This document shows, in pieces, positions 1 to 7,843 of a DNA stretch of 19,344 nucleotides (the first letter of the stretch is position 1; every line of letters starts with the position of its first letter). The position numbers and the translations under genes are program-made. The notes beneath the pieces are model-generated. The model saw only the letters and a program-made list of their open reading frames with translations. It was not told the DNA's origin and did not search any database. The stretch spans positions 212 through 19,555 of the forward strand of contig DBMI01000020.1 in the NCBI GenBank assembly GCA_002298165.1, written 5' to 3'. The DNA is from Desulfarculales bacterium UBA702 (GTDB lineage: Bacteria > Desulfobacterota > Syntrophobacteria > Syntrophobacterales > Syntrophobacteraceae).

Positions 1-1979
1 GGGCCGGCGGTGTCCTTGTAGGGGTCGCCTACGGTGTCGCCCGTTACAGCCGCTTTGTGGGCATCTGAACCTTTTCCGCCGTACATGCCGTCTTCGATGA
101 ACTTCTTGGCGTTATCCCATGCGCCGCCGCCGCTGGTCATGGCAATTGCCTGGAAAAGACCCGTGATAATTGATCCTATCAGCACGCCGCCGAGCGCTTC
201 CTTGCCAATCAGGAACCCGACCACGATGGGGGCCACAACCGGGATAAGGGCTGGAAGCATCATCTCTTTAATTGCGGACTTAGTGACGATGTCGACACAC
301 TTTCCGTATTCCGGCTTCTGGGTATAGTCCATGATGCCCGGGAATTCACGGAACTGTCGGCGAACTTCCTCGACAACCCCGCCAGCCGCCTTACCTACTG
401 CTTCCATCAGCAGCGAGCCGAAAAAGTAGGGCAGCAGACCGCCGATGAAAAGGCCGACTATGACCTTCGGGTTGGAAAGGTCGAAAAGGACCTGGCCCGG
501 GAAGGAGCGGGAGTACTCGGCGAAGAGCACCAGGGCGGCAAGAGCTGCCGAACCAATTGCGTATCCCTTGGTCACGGCTTTGGTGGTGTTACCTACCGCA
601 TCAAGCGGATCGGTTATTGCCCGCACGCTCTCGGGAAGTTCCGCCATTTCAGCAATACCGCCGGCGTTATCGGTGATCGGGCCGTAGGAGTCAATGGCAA
701 CGACGATGCCGGTCATGGAAAGCATCGCAACGGCGGAAAGAGCGATAGCGAAAAGACCGCCGCCGGGGTTGCCGGAAAATCCGCCTCCAAGCTGGTAGGA
801 CCACATGATCGCGCCGCAGATGACCAGGGCGGGGGCAGCCGTGGACTTCATACTGACCGCGAGGCCGGATATGACGTTGGTGCCGTGGCCGGTCACGCTC
901 GCCGCGGCAATGTGTTTAACAGGGTTGAAGCTTTTGGAGGTGAAGTACTCGGTAATCATAACGATTATGCCGGTAAGCGCGAGACCGATAAGGGCAATCG
1001 TGAAGACGCCCATCGGTGTAAAATCGGGCTTCACGCCGGGCAGCGTGAGGAACCACCGGGAAGCAAAATAGAATGCCACGGCGGCCAGAATACCGGAAAC
1101 CGCGAGACCCTTATAAAGAGCACCCATGATATATTGGCTCTTGCCAAGGCGGACGAAATAAGTGCCGACAATCGAGGCAATTATCGAAATGCCCCCGATA
1201 AGTAAGGGGAATTCGATCCAGGCGCTGTCTGCTCCGAAAACCGTCTTGGCCAGCAGCATTGCCGCGACAAGCGTAACGGTGTAGGTTTCATAAAGGTCGG
1301 CAGCCATACCGGCGCAGTCGCCTACATTGTCCCCCACGTTATCGGCGATTACCGCCGCATTTCTCGGATCGTCTTCCGGAATTCCCGCCTCGACTTTCCC
1401 GACCAGGTCCGCACCTACGTCTGCAGCCTTGGTGTAGATGCCGCCGGCGATACGGGCAAACACGCTCATCAGCGAGCAGCCGAAACCCAGACCCACCAGT
1501 GCGTGGAAAACATCATCGACAGGGGCATAAGCCCTGGCGATTAAATAGTATCCCGTGATGCCCAGAAGTCCGAGGCCAACCACCATGATACCGGTAACCG
1601 AACCACCCTTGAAGGCAACCGTCAGGGCAGCCTGCAGGCCGCGTTTTGCCGCTTCGGTGGTGCGCACGTTGGCTTTGACGGATACCATCATGCCGATGTA
1701 TCCGGCAACGGCCGAACCGACCGTACCGAAAATGAACCCGATGGCCGTCCAGACTCCGAGGTAGGTGAGCAAAGCCGCCAATACCACTGCCACCACTGCA
1801 ACAGTCTTGTATTCCCTTCGAAGGAATGCCGTAGCCCCTTCGCGAATGGCTTCCGAGATCTCCTGCATTTTCTCGTCACCGGGACTTTGCTTGCTGACCC
1901 ACGCGGCGGTAACCAGCGCATAGGCCACTCCCAGAGCGCCGCATGCGAGGGCAAAAAGAGAGATTACACTTGCGTTCAT
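1..1979 (-). CDS. hppA: K+-independent H+-translocating membrane pyrophosphatase (C-terminus cut by window edge)
   Basis: This integral membrane pump couples pyrophosphate hydrolysis to H+ export across the cytoplasmic membrane. The frame is open from the ATG at 1979 to the left edge, giving 659 codons; the family is usually about 670-700 residues, so only the last few dozen are missing. The start is fixed by a strong AGGAGG a few bases upstream. Visible family motifs include EDDPRNAAVIADNVGDNVGD (about residues 200-220), which binds Mg-PPi, and GDTVGDPYKDTAG close to the left edge. In GNTTKAVTKGYAIGSA the residue at position 467 is Lys. Family knowledge says K+-dependent enzymes carry Ala here and Lys marks the K+-independent H+ pumps. 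Many hydrophobic segments are present. In syntrophic or sulfate-reducing anaerobes such pumps recover energy from PPi made by acyl-CoA synthetases. That role is inference; the family call is near certain. Confidence 0.97.
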   Translation of the reverse strand, partial: MNASVISLFALACGALGVAYALVTAAWVSKQSPGDEKMQEISEAIREGATAFLRREYKTVAVVAVVLAALLTYLGVWTAIGFIFGTVGSAVAGYIGMMVSVKANVRTTEAAKRGLQAALTVAFKGGSVTGIMVVGLGLLGITGYYLIARAYAPVDDVFHALVGLGFGCSLMSVFARIAGGIYTKAADVGADLVGKVEAGIPEDDPRNAAVIADNVGDNVGDCAGMAADLYETYTVTLVAAMLLAKTVFGADSAWIEFPLLIGGISIIASIVGTYFVRLGKSQYIMGALYKGLAVSGILAAVAFYFASRWFLTLPGVKPDFTPMGVFTIALIGLALTGIIVMITEYFTSKSFNPVKHIAAASVTGHGTNVISGLAVSMKSTAAPALVICGAIMWSYQLGGGFSGNPGGGLFAIALSAVAMLSMTGIVVAIDSYGPITDNAGGIAEMAELPESVRAITDPLDAVGNTTKAVTKGYAIGSAALAALVLFAEYSRSFPGQVLFDLSNPKVIVGLFIGGLLPYFFGSLLMEAVGKAAGGVVEEVRRQFREFPGIMDYTQKPEYGKCVDIVTKSAIKEMMLPALIPVVAPIVVGFLIGKEALGGVLIGSIITGLFQAIAMTSGGGAWDNAKKFIEDGMYGGKGSDAHKAAVTGDTVGDPYKDTAG

Positions 1980-2462
1980 TTAGTCCTCCTCAATTTTGTT
2001 TTTGATGAGATTTGCCCGGGAGACGGGTCAGCCACCCGGTTTAGCTCTAATAGAACTGCCTGCCAACAAACCTGTTCGATAAAATTGCTTCTAAAAAGGG
2101 TGCCCGGATCAATAAATCCGGTTCCGGATCAACAGAACGGTCTTTCTGGCGCGGGCCTTTTCCGTGTTGCTCCGATCAGGGTACTTGAAACATGCTCGCA
2201 TTTGTCGGGTGATTAGCTGAATGCAGGGAGCGAAGATGAGCGGATTATCGGGTTTGGACTTACGTTGACATTCCTTCTCAAAAACCTTCACAGAGTTGAC
2301 GGTTGCCAAAAAGACCATAGAATACGAAGACTTCCCACGCGCACGTCAAGCTACTGTAAGCACACTCATTTTGTCAAGCTAAAAAGCAGTTGAGAGCTGC
2401 AGGCGGCTGATGTAGATAGCCGATCAGGTTTTAGCCTCAGTCGAGGAATTCATTATTGGTCA
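1980..2462. other. Intergenic region upstream of hppA, no gene seen
   Basis: I find no convincing gene in this 483-base stretch; the short open frames on both strands lack ribosome sites and family resemblance. On the minus strand a TTGACA occurs at 2377-2372, a possible -35 for hppA, but its -10 partner is poor and it would imply a leader of more than 300 bases. A short palindrome, ATCCGG-TT-CCGGAT, lies near 2117-2130. Confidence 0.5.
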
Positions 2463-2792
2463 TTAATGGATGGACTCATTATCGGTTACGGGCGGGAAAG
2501 CTTTTTGGGAGATGATTTTGAGCTTTTCTTTTTTGATTCCGGCAACTTCCACCAGCAGGAACTGTATCCAGACCCCGCAAAAAAAACTCACCATGCTTTC
2601 ATTGCTCACGAAGACTTCCTCGCTAAGCCTTTCATCTTCGATTGCCTCGGCGGCGCGGTTCATCACGTCGCTCCGGAGCCGTCCCTCTCCCAGGCACTGG
2701 AGGGCTTTGTTATAGAGCTTTTCAATATCGCGGTTCTGAGAAATAATACATGCCGCCTTGTCGCACGCCTGGATAAGGTTGAGTTTAGTCAT
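2463..2792 (-). CDS. Hypothetical protein, 109 aa
   Basis: I do not recognise this protein. It looks like a real gene: codon use resembles the neighbours, the composition is balanced and mostly helical (for example RLRSDVMNRAAEAIEDERLS), and the antisense frame over it reads like a typical shadow. It has a short hydrophobic stretch near residues 67-85 (MVSFFCGVWIQFLLVEVAG), too short and interrupted to call a membrane segment with confidence. Two Cys near the N-terminus (residues 10 and 15) and two later ones form no obvious motif. The start ATG at 2792 has only a weak AAAGGA about 12 bases upstream. It stands alone, divergent from the degP gene. No function can be assigned. Confidence 0.6.
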   Translation of the reverse strand: MTKLNLIQACDKAACIISQNRDIEKLYNKALQCLGEGRLRSDVMNRAAEAIEDERLSEEVFVSNESMVSFFCGVWIQFLLVEVAGIKKEKLKIISQKAFPPVTDNESIH

Positions 2793-2935
2793 AATGGAAG
2801 CCGGTCCTTTGAATTTTTACCGAGGTTATTGAATATCATCCAATCGGGTTTAAGTTGATCTGGTTAACGGTAACATTTTTGATCGTAGTGGAAAACAACC
2901 CGAATGAATTACAGGCCCGTGCGCCCTCTTTTTTG

Positions 2936-2969
2936 TTGACACTGGGTCGGGCTCCGGCTTTACTATAAA
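2936..2969 (+). promoter_or_regulatory. Candidate sigma-70 promoter for the degP gene
   Basis: A perfect TTGACA at 2936-2941 is followed by TACTAT at 2961-2966 (spacer 19) within the AT-rich TTTACTATAAAAT. Spacing is longer than the ideal 17, so the exact -10 is uncertain. It lies about 45 bases before the start codon. Confidence 0.45.
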
Positions 2970-3010
2970 ATTTCCCAAGGCTAAGGTGCACCTTCAGAAA
3001 AGGAGTTTCA

Positions 3011-4447
3011 ATGCTAATCCTTCATAAATACAATTCGGCACGTCGCCTCTTTAGCTTGATTGCCATTTTGTCAATGGTCAGTTTCCTTCCGATAAACAGC
3101 GCCTTTGCCGGTGCCAACGGTCCCGCCGGTTTCGCGGATCTCGCCGAGAGCGTTAAGGACATCGTCGTGAATATATCGACGACACAGGTGCTGAAAGAAA
3201 ATCCAATGCAGCCCTTCGTGGGTCCCAATTCGCCTTTTCGCGAATTTTTCGGAGATGATTTTTTTAAAAAATTCTTCAATGATCATCCCCAGTCCCAGAT
3301 GAAGACGCACGCTCTTGGATCCGGGTTTATTATCGACCAGGATGGGTCGATACTTACCAATAACCATGTCGTCGAGAAGGCATCCGAGATTAAAATAAAG
3401 ACGGCGGCGGGCAAGGAATACGACGCAAAAGTCGTTGGCCGCGATCCAAAGACCGACATCGCACTGATAAAGATCACTACCGACGCCAAGCTGCCCAAGG
3501 CAGCCAAGCTGGGCAATTCCGATGCAATCAGGGTTGGCGACTGGGTAATTGCGGTTGGCAATCCATTCGGACTCGGAAATACGGTTACTGCTGGTATAAT
3601 CAGCGCCAAGGGCCGCATCATTGGCGCCGGCCCCTATGATGATTTTCTCCAAACCGATGCCGCGATCAATCCCGGTAACTCGGGCGGACCGCTTTTCAAC
3701 ATGGACGGGGAAGTTGTCGGAATCAATACCGCTATCGTCGCCCAGGGCCAGGGTATCGGATTTGCCACCCCTATCAGTATAGCCAAGGAAATTCTCGCTC
3801 AGCTCAAGACCGGCAAGGTAGTGCGCGGATGGCTCGGGATAATGATCCAGGATATTACGCCGGATCTGGCCGAATCATTTGGAATTTCCGAAACGACCGG
3901 AGTTATCATTGCCGACGTGATGCCTGACAGCCCAGCCGAGAAGGCAGGAATCAAAAGAGGTGATATAGTCAAGTCCCTTAACGGAAAGCCCATTGAAAAC
4001 GCTCACATGCTCTCCCGCCTGGTTGCCGCGCTTGGTCCCGAGACGACGGCTACACTTGAGATCATACGCGATGGAAAGCCGCAGTCGATCAAGGTGACCA
4101 TAGGGACAATGCCCGAGGAAGCCGGCGAGAAGAAAAAAGGCGGCGAAAAAGGTGAGAGCGCCTGGGGTATCACAGCCCAGAACGTAACCCCGGAACTTGC
4201 CCAAAAGTACGGTCTTGATGATAATGAGACGGGCGTCGTGATTACGGAACTCAAGCCGGGTACTCCGGCATCGGAGGCGAGATTGCGCCCGGGAGATGTA
4301 ATAAAGGAAGTAAATCGCCAAAAAGTTCACAACCTTCGGGAATACAGGCAGGTGCTGCAGAAGATGAAGAAGGAAGAGACCCTGCTCCTTCTTGTAAAGC
4401 GCGGAGGCAACACCTTCTACATCGCAATCAAGCCTTCCAGGGAGTAG
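3011..4447 (+). CDS. degP: Periplasmic DegP/HtrA-family serine protease-chaperone
   Basis: This 478-residue trypsin-fold protease degrades or refolds damaged envelope proteins. Residues 1-33 form a signal peptide (basic start, hydrophobic core, likely cleavage after AFA), placing it in the periplasm. The protease domain shows the triad His119 (TNNHVV), Asp149 (KTDIALI) and Ser224 (GNSGGPL). Two PDZ domains follow: PDZ1 about residues 270-365 (GWLGIMIQDITPDLAESFGI) and PDZ2 about 390-475 (GVVITELKPGTPASEARLRPG), joined by a Lys/Glu/Gly-rich linker near residues 370-388. This protease-PDZ-PDZ order and the length are standard for DegP/DegQ/MucD; I cannot separate these subtypes by eye. The start is supported by AAAAGGAG six bases upstream. 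Genes for an HNH protein and a Cys-rich protein follow closely and may be co-transcribed. Confidence 0.96.
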   Translation: MLILHKYNSARRLFSLIAILSMVSFLPINSAFAGANGPAGFADLAESVKDIVVNISTTQVLKENPMQPFVGPNSPFREFFGDDFFKKFFNDHPQSQMKTHALGSGFIIDQDGSILTNNHVVEKASEIKIKTAAGKEYDAKVVGRDPKTDIALIKITTDAKLPKAAKLGNSDAIRVGDWVIAVGNPFGLGNTVTAGIISAKGRIIGAGPYDDFLQTDAAINPGNSGGPLFNMDGEVVGINTAIVAQGQGIGFATPISIAKEILAQLKTGKVVRGWLGIMIQDITPDLAESFGISETTGVIIADVMPDSPAEKAGIKRGDIVKSLNGKPIENAHMLSRLVAALGPETTATLEIIRDGKPQSIKVTIGTMPEEAGEKKKGGEKGESAWGITAQNVTPELAQKYGLDDNETGVVITELKPGTPASEARLRPGDVIKEVNRQKVHNLREYRQVLQKMKKEETLLLLVKRGGNTFYIAIKPSRE

Positions 4448-4481
4448 GGACTTTGATTGCCGAAACCGGGCGGAAGGGGCG

Positions 4482-4865
4482 GTGCTAACAATGGAAGCGG
4501 ACGGCCAGCAGGTGTGCTTCATAATTACGGTACCGCCCGAGCAACTTCGGAAAGAGAAAGAGAAGGCTCGGGAGCTTCGCAAATCTCAGTGGTGGAAGCG
4601 TCAGACGGCAAAGGGCATATGCCACTACTGCCGCCGGCGCTTTCCGCCCGCCGAGCTGACATTGGACCACGTGATTCCGCTTATTCGCGGCGGCAAGTCG
4701 GTGAAGGGCAATACTGTCCCGGCATGCCGCGACTGCAATTCAAAAAAGAAATACCTGCTGCCGCTGGAATGGGACCAATATCTCCAATCCGCCGCAAAGG
4801 AGACGTTTACCGGGACGGATGATCCCGTGCAATCACCCGAAGGGGAAGAAAATGGAACAGTGTAA
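4482..4865 (+). CDS. HNH nuclease-family protein, 127 aa
   Basis: This is a small HNH (beta-beta-alpha metal) protein. Residues 47-50 are CHYC and 82-85 are CRDC, a zinc-binding pair of knuckles that frames the nuclease motif: LDHVIPL (Asp62-His63), GNTVPAC (Asn77) and Asn86 right after the second knuckle. It therefore resembles standalone HNH endonucleases of the 5-methylcytosine restriction (McrA) type, although many such single-domain proteins have no known substrate. The N-terminal 40 residues are charged and helical. The start is ambiguous: GTG at 4482, just after GGAAGGGG, or ATG at 4491, which loses three residues. It begins 34 bases after the protease stop, and its last 14 bases overlap the next gene, so an operon is likely. 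A link to proteolysis is not evident. Confidence 0.85.
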   Translation: MLTMEADGQQVCFIITVPPEQLRKEKEKARELRKSQWWKRQTAKGICHYCRRRFPPAELTLDHVIPLIRGGKSVKGNTVPACRDCNSKKKYLLPLEWDQYLQSAAKETFTGTDDPVQSPEGEENGTV

Positions 4866-5034
4866 AGACTGCGAATTGGCCCTGTATTGCTATTCCGATT
4901 CGAGTTCATGGATTTTCAGGACAAAGCAGGAAATGGAAGAAAAACAGGCGGCTATATCGAGTTGCCCCGTTCATGAAGAAGTCGAACTAAAGCGCTCCGC
5001 GGCAAGAAAAGCAACCGCGTGGGGTTGTCGATAG
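4852..5034 (+). CDS. Small Cys-containing protein, 60 aa
   Basis: This 60-residue protein starts MEQCKDCELALYCYSDSSSW, with CxxC at residues 4-7, a third Cys at 13, and a later CPVH, a pattern suggesting a small zinc- or iron-binding fold. I chose the ATG at 4852 because AAGGGGAAG stands just upstream; an upstream ATG at 4819 has no ribosome site. The gene begins inside the last codons of the HNH gene (14-base overlap in another frame), so translation is probably coupled to it. A hairpin terminator starts 8 bases after the stop. I cannot name a function; coding by family resemblance is only moderately sure. Confidence 0.65.
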   Translation: MEQCKDCELALYCYSDSSSWIFRTKQEMEEKQAAISSCPVHEEVELKRSAARKATAWGCR

Positions 5035-5041
5035 ATGGGTG

Positions 5042-5067
5042 ACGGGGGAAGCGTTTCCCCCGTTATT
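5042..5067 (+). terminator. Hairpin terminator after the degP-HNH-Cys cluster
   Basis: The stem ACGGGGGAA (5042-5050) pairs perfectly with TTCCCCCGT (5055-5063) around a GCGT loop, followed by a weak T run (TATTT). It closes the plus-strand cluster and separates it from the convergent minus-strand gene. Confidence 0.75.
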
Positions 5068-5128
5068 TGAGCCGATTTGGGAAAAGATGCGAGGCGAGCG
5101 GACTCTTCGCGCATTTTTGTAGTGTTAA

Positions 5129-5539
5129 TCAGGTAATCGATATAACCTTTTCAGCTACCTGCATCGAAGTAACGATATCCAGCATATTGGTGACTTCACC
5201 CACCCTTTTCTTATCGCGCAATTTGAAAGTTTCGAGACAGCGGCCGCAAACGAGTATATCGACTCCTTCTCCCGCCAATTCCTGGAGTTCCGAAAGGACC
5301 TCAGATCCTTCCACCGCCAGTTTGACTCCGCCATTTAAAAGAGCGAGCCTCCACAGGTCATCTCCCATCTCTTTAAGTGTCCTTATGAAATTGGCAACGA
5401 TATTGCGCCCGAGTTCATCATCTCCCTTTCCCGCGCAATCACTTGAGAGGATCACGAAAGTCCTCATGTGGGATTGATCAGCTCTGACGCAACTATCAAC
5501 TTCGGCGCAATTTGCTGTTGTTTCGCACTTTTTTCCCAT
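5129..5539 (-). CDS. YedF-type DsrE-like protein lacking the TusA domain
   Basis: The 136 residues match the C-terminal DsrE-like half of YedF (selenium metabolism protein YedF family): the GKGDDELGRNIVANFIRTLK region, NGGVKLAVEGSEVL, then VDILVCGRCLETF and a VGEVTNMLDIV tail. The CxxC (Cys98, Cys101) is the likely sulfur or selenium carrier site. Family members usually begin with a TusA/SirA-like domain of about 70 residues. Here it is replaced by a 24-residue Cys-rich segment (Cys5, Cys11, Cys17). I chose the ATG at 5539 because AAAGGAGA lies just upstream; an in-frame ATG at 5587 has no such site. It is transcribed away from a LysR gene with a shared 180-base control region. It is probably cytoplasmic and part of sulfur or selenium handling; the precise role is unknown. 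Confidence 0.85.
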   Translation of the reverse strand: MGKKCETTANCAEVDSCVRADQSHMRTFVILSSDCAGKGDDELGRNIVANFIRTLKEMGDDLWRLALLNGGVKLAVEGSEVLSELQELAGEGVDILVCGRCLETFKLRDKKRVGEVTNMLDIVTSMQVAEKVISIT

Positions 5540-5661
5540 ATTAAATCTCCTTTTGGCATTCTTCTCCGAGCAACAACAATCAATCACCTAGCCAGGGATT
5601 GTTTCGAGATCATGTAAGGGACTTCCCATTCTAATCGTAATGTGAGAATATGATGCCTGAA

Positions 5662-5677
5662 ATATCGAGTCAAACGA
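5662..5677. promoter_or_regulatory. Putative LysR-type operator, copy 1
   Basis: The word ATATCGAGTCAAACGA lies 43 bases before the lysR start in the divergent control region. It has the LysR-box form T-N11-A (T5665 to A5677) with a short TCG/CGA dyad. The identical 16 bases recur at 8684-8699 upstream of the hydrolase/acyl-CoA dehydrogenase operon. Confidence 0.45.
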
Positions 5678-5719
5678 ATCATTTTGAAAATGTAAATCGA
5701 AAAAAGCGATAGGAACGGC

Positions 5720-6610
5720 ATGGAGATTCGGCAATTAAAGTCTTTTAGAACCGTTGCAAATTTCCTGAGCTTCAATAAAGCTGCAGAACAGCTGAATTAC
5801 GCTCAATCCAGCGTTTCCGCTCAGATCCAGGCCCTTGAGGAGGATCTGGGCGTGCAGCTTTTTGACCGCCTCGGAAAAAGGATCCAACTGACCGATACAG
5901 GCATGCTGCTGCTTCAATACGCAAACAAGATTCTGGACTTGGTCGACGAGACACAGTCTACGGTTACCGGGGACCTGGAGCCGGTAGGCTCGCTTACCAT
6001 AAGAATTCCGGAATCATTCGGAGTCCACCGGCTGCCGCCTGTTCTCAAGGCATTTCACTCCAGGTTTCCAAACGTTCACCTGAATTTCATAACATGCGCT
6101 CACGAAGGGCTTGGCAAGGACCTTCGCAAGGGCGTTACCGATTTAGCTTTCCTGCTTTCCGAAGGGATCAGCGCGCCGGATCTTGACGTGGAGACCCTTG
6201 GATTCGAATCCGTAGTGCTCGTTTCTGGCCCCGACCATCCACTTTCCGCAAAACGGAGTGTCCACACACGTGATCTCGCCGGAGCTACGATCCTGTTTAG
6301 CAGGGTGGATTGCAGTTATCGGAAGAGTTTCGAACAAATCCTGAAAGATGAAGAAGTAGACAGGTTCAACAAATTCGAATTCAACAGTGTTGAGGTTATT
6401 AAGCACAGTGTTATGGCCGGATTAGGAATCAGCATCTTGCCGGAAATTGCAGTAGCCGAGGAAGTCCGTCAAAAAAGACTTGTCATCCTGCCCTGGTCCG
6501 AGGGCGCAATTGAAGTTGCGGTGCTGATGATTTGGTTTCGTGACAGATGGATATCGCCAACGCTCAGTGCTTTTATGGAAGTGACCAGGAATGTCATCAG
6601 ACAGCCGTGA
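5720..6610 (+). CDS. LysR-family transcriptional regulator
   Basis: This 296-residue protein is a typical LysR regulator. The N-terminal winged helix-turn-helix (MEIRQLKSFRTVANFLSFNK to about residue 60) contains the family pattern NKAAEQLNYAQSSVSAQIQ and the FDRLGKRIQLTDTG wing. The effector-binding domain runs from about residue 90 (LTIRIPESFGVHRLPPVLKA) to the end. An AGGA five bases upstream supports the ATG at 5720. It is divergent from the YedF-like gene and convergent with the acyl-CoA dehydrogenase gene, only 54 bases away. LysR proteins commonly control the divergent gene and themselves. The T-N11-A word at 5662-5677 and its twin upstream of the metallo-hydrolase operon are candidate sites. 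The effector cannot be told from sequence. Confidence 0.95.
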   Translation: MEIRQLKSFRTVANFLSFNKAAEQLNYAQSSVSAQIQALEEDLGVQLFDRLGKRIQLTDTGMLLLQYANKILDLVDETQSTVTGDLEPVGSLTIRIPESFGVHRLPPVLKAFHSRFPNVHLNFITCAHEGLGKDLRKGVTDLAFLLSEGISAPDLDVETLGFESVVLVSGPDHPLSAKRSVHTRDLAGATILFSRVDCSYRKSFEQILKDEEVDRFNKFEFNSVEVIKHSVMAGLGISILPEIAVAEEVRQKRLVILPWSEGAIEVAVLMIWFRDRWISPTLSAFMEVTRNVIRQP

Positions 6611-6664
6611 CGTCCAAGAGCGTTGAGCCTTAAGCACTCGTAACTTTTAGAGCCTGGAAAATGG

Positions 6665-7822
6665 CTAAGCCGCGCTGCCCAGTATATCTTTGGCTATGAT
6701 CAGCCTTTGTATTTGGTTTGTCCCCTCGTAAATTGAGGTGACTCGTACATCCCTTGCGTATCGTTCAAGGGGATATTCTTTCATATAGCCTTTCCCGCCA
6801 AGCATCTGGAGCGCGTTGTGGCAGGCTCTTTCCGCTGCTTCGGTCGCGTAGTATTTAGCCATGGATGCCTGCCTGGCGTATGGCCGGCCTTCTTCCTTGC
6901 AGTAGGCCGCATTCATAAGAAGAAGTCTGGACGCCTCCAGTTCAGTATAGGATTCAGCAATCATCCACTGAATTGCCTGAAAATTCGTCACGGGCTGATC
7001 GAACTGTTTTCTCGCCAATGAGTATTTTGTGGCAAAATCCATTGCCGAAAGGCCGATGCCCAGGGCCAAAGAACCTATGCCGATTCGGCCACCCGCCAGT
7101 TCCCCCACCGCCGTACGGTAGCCCTCATTGATTTTTCCAATCAGCGCACCGGCAGGTATTCTGCAGTCCGCGAAGGTGAGAGTGTTGGTGGAAGATGCAA
7201 CCTGCCCCATCTTCTTCTCGCCTTTCCCGATTGAAAATCCATTAGTGCCGTTTTCAACCAGAAAAGTACTGATGCCCCGGCCTTTCCTTGCGGACGGGTC
7301 TGTAACGGCCCAAATTACGAAAACCCCGGCATAATCCCCACTGCTGATAAAGGCTTTACTGCCGTTTAAAACCCACTCTTCTCCATCTTGGACCGCCGAA
7401 CAGTTCATGCCCGCCGGGTCCGAACCCGCTTCCGACTCAGTAAGCCCAAAGCCAGCCGCATGATATTCTCCCGAGCAAATCTTCGGGATATATTTGTTCT
7501 TCTGTTCCTCGGAGCCAATCGATTGAATTACTTCGCAAACCATGTTGTTTAAGGACATCGTCAAAGCGGTTGACGCACACGCCCTTGCGATTTCGGTTAT
7601 TGCAGCACTGAAGGTGACAACCCCGGCTTCCGATCCGCCGTAACGACTGCTGACATTAATTCCCATGAGGCCGAGTTGCGCCATGCTTCTCAGATTCTTT
7701 AAGAAGTTTTCGCGCTCCATCCCTGAATCCAGCCGGGCAGCTATGGGAGCAAGTTCAGAGGCGGCAAACTTACTTGCAGTTTCCTGTATTCTTTTCTGAG
7801 TTGCATTCAAATCCAGGTGCAT
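6665..7822 (-). CDS. Acyl-CoA dehydrogenase
   Basis: This 385-residue flavoenzyme has the usual length of short/medium-chain acyl-CoA dehydrogenases, which make the 2,3-trans-enoyl-CoA and pass electrons to electron-transfer flavoprotein. FGLTESEAGSDP (about residues 125-136) is the FAD/substrate signature, KAFISSGDYAGVFVIWAV follows, and the C-terminal ALQMLGGKGYMKEYPLER and SIYEGTNQIQRLIIA carry the likely catalytic base Glu366. The start has AGGAG seven bases upstream. It lies 21 bases downstream of the metallo-hydrolase gene and is probably co-transcribed with it. Substrate chain length or branching cannot be judged by eye. A short-chain or aromatic-degradation-linked role is possible in an anaerobe, but that is inference. 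Confidence 0.95.
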   Translation of the reverse strand: MHLDLNATQKRIQETASKFAASELAPIAARLDSGMERENFLKNLRSMAQLGLMGINVSSRYGGSEAGVVTFSAAITEIARACASTALTMSLNNMVCEVIQSIGSEEQKNKYIPKICSGEYHAAGFGLTESEAGSDPAGMNCSAVQDGEEWVLNGSKAFISSGDYAGVFVIWAVTDPSARKGRGISTFLVENGTNGFSIGKGEKKMGQVASSTNTLTFADCRIPAGALIGKINEGYRTAVGELAGGRIGIGSLALGIGLSAMDFATKYSLARKQFDQPVTNFQAIQWMIAESYTELEASRLLLMNAAYCKEEGRPYARQASMAKYYATEAAERACHNALQMLGGKGYMKEYPLERYARDVRVTSIYEGTNQIQRLIIAKDILGSAA

Positions 7823-7843
7823 GTCATTTCTCCTGTCAATGTC

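Noticed and set aside
2466..2858. Plus-strand frame of 130 codons antisense to the hypothetical gene
   Set aside because: Its composition reads as a mirror of the minus-strand gene, whose codon use is more natural; no ribosome site was seen.
3071..3652. Minus-strand frame of 193 codons
   Set aside because: It is antisense to the protease domain of degP and has no recognisable features.
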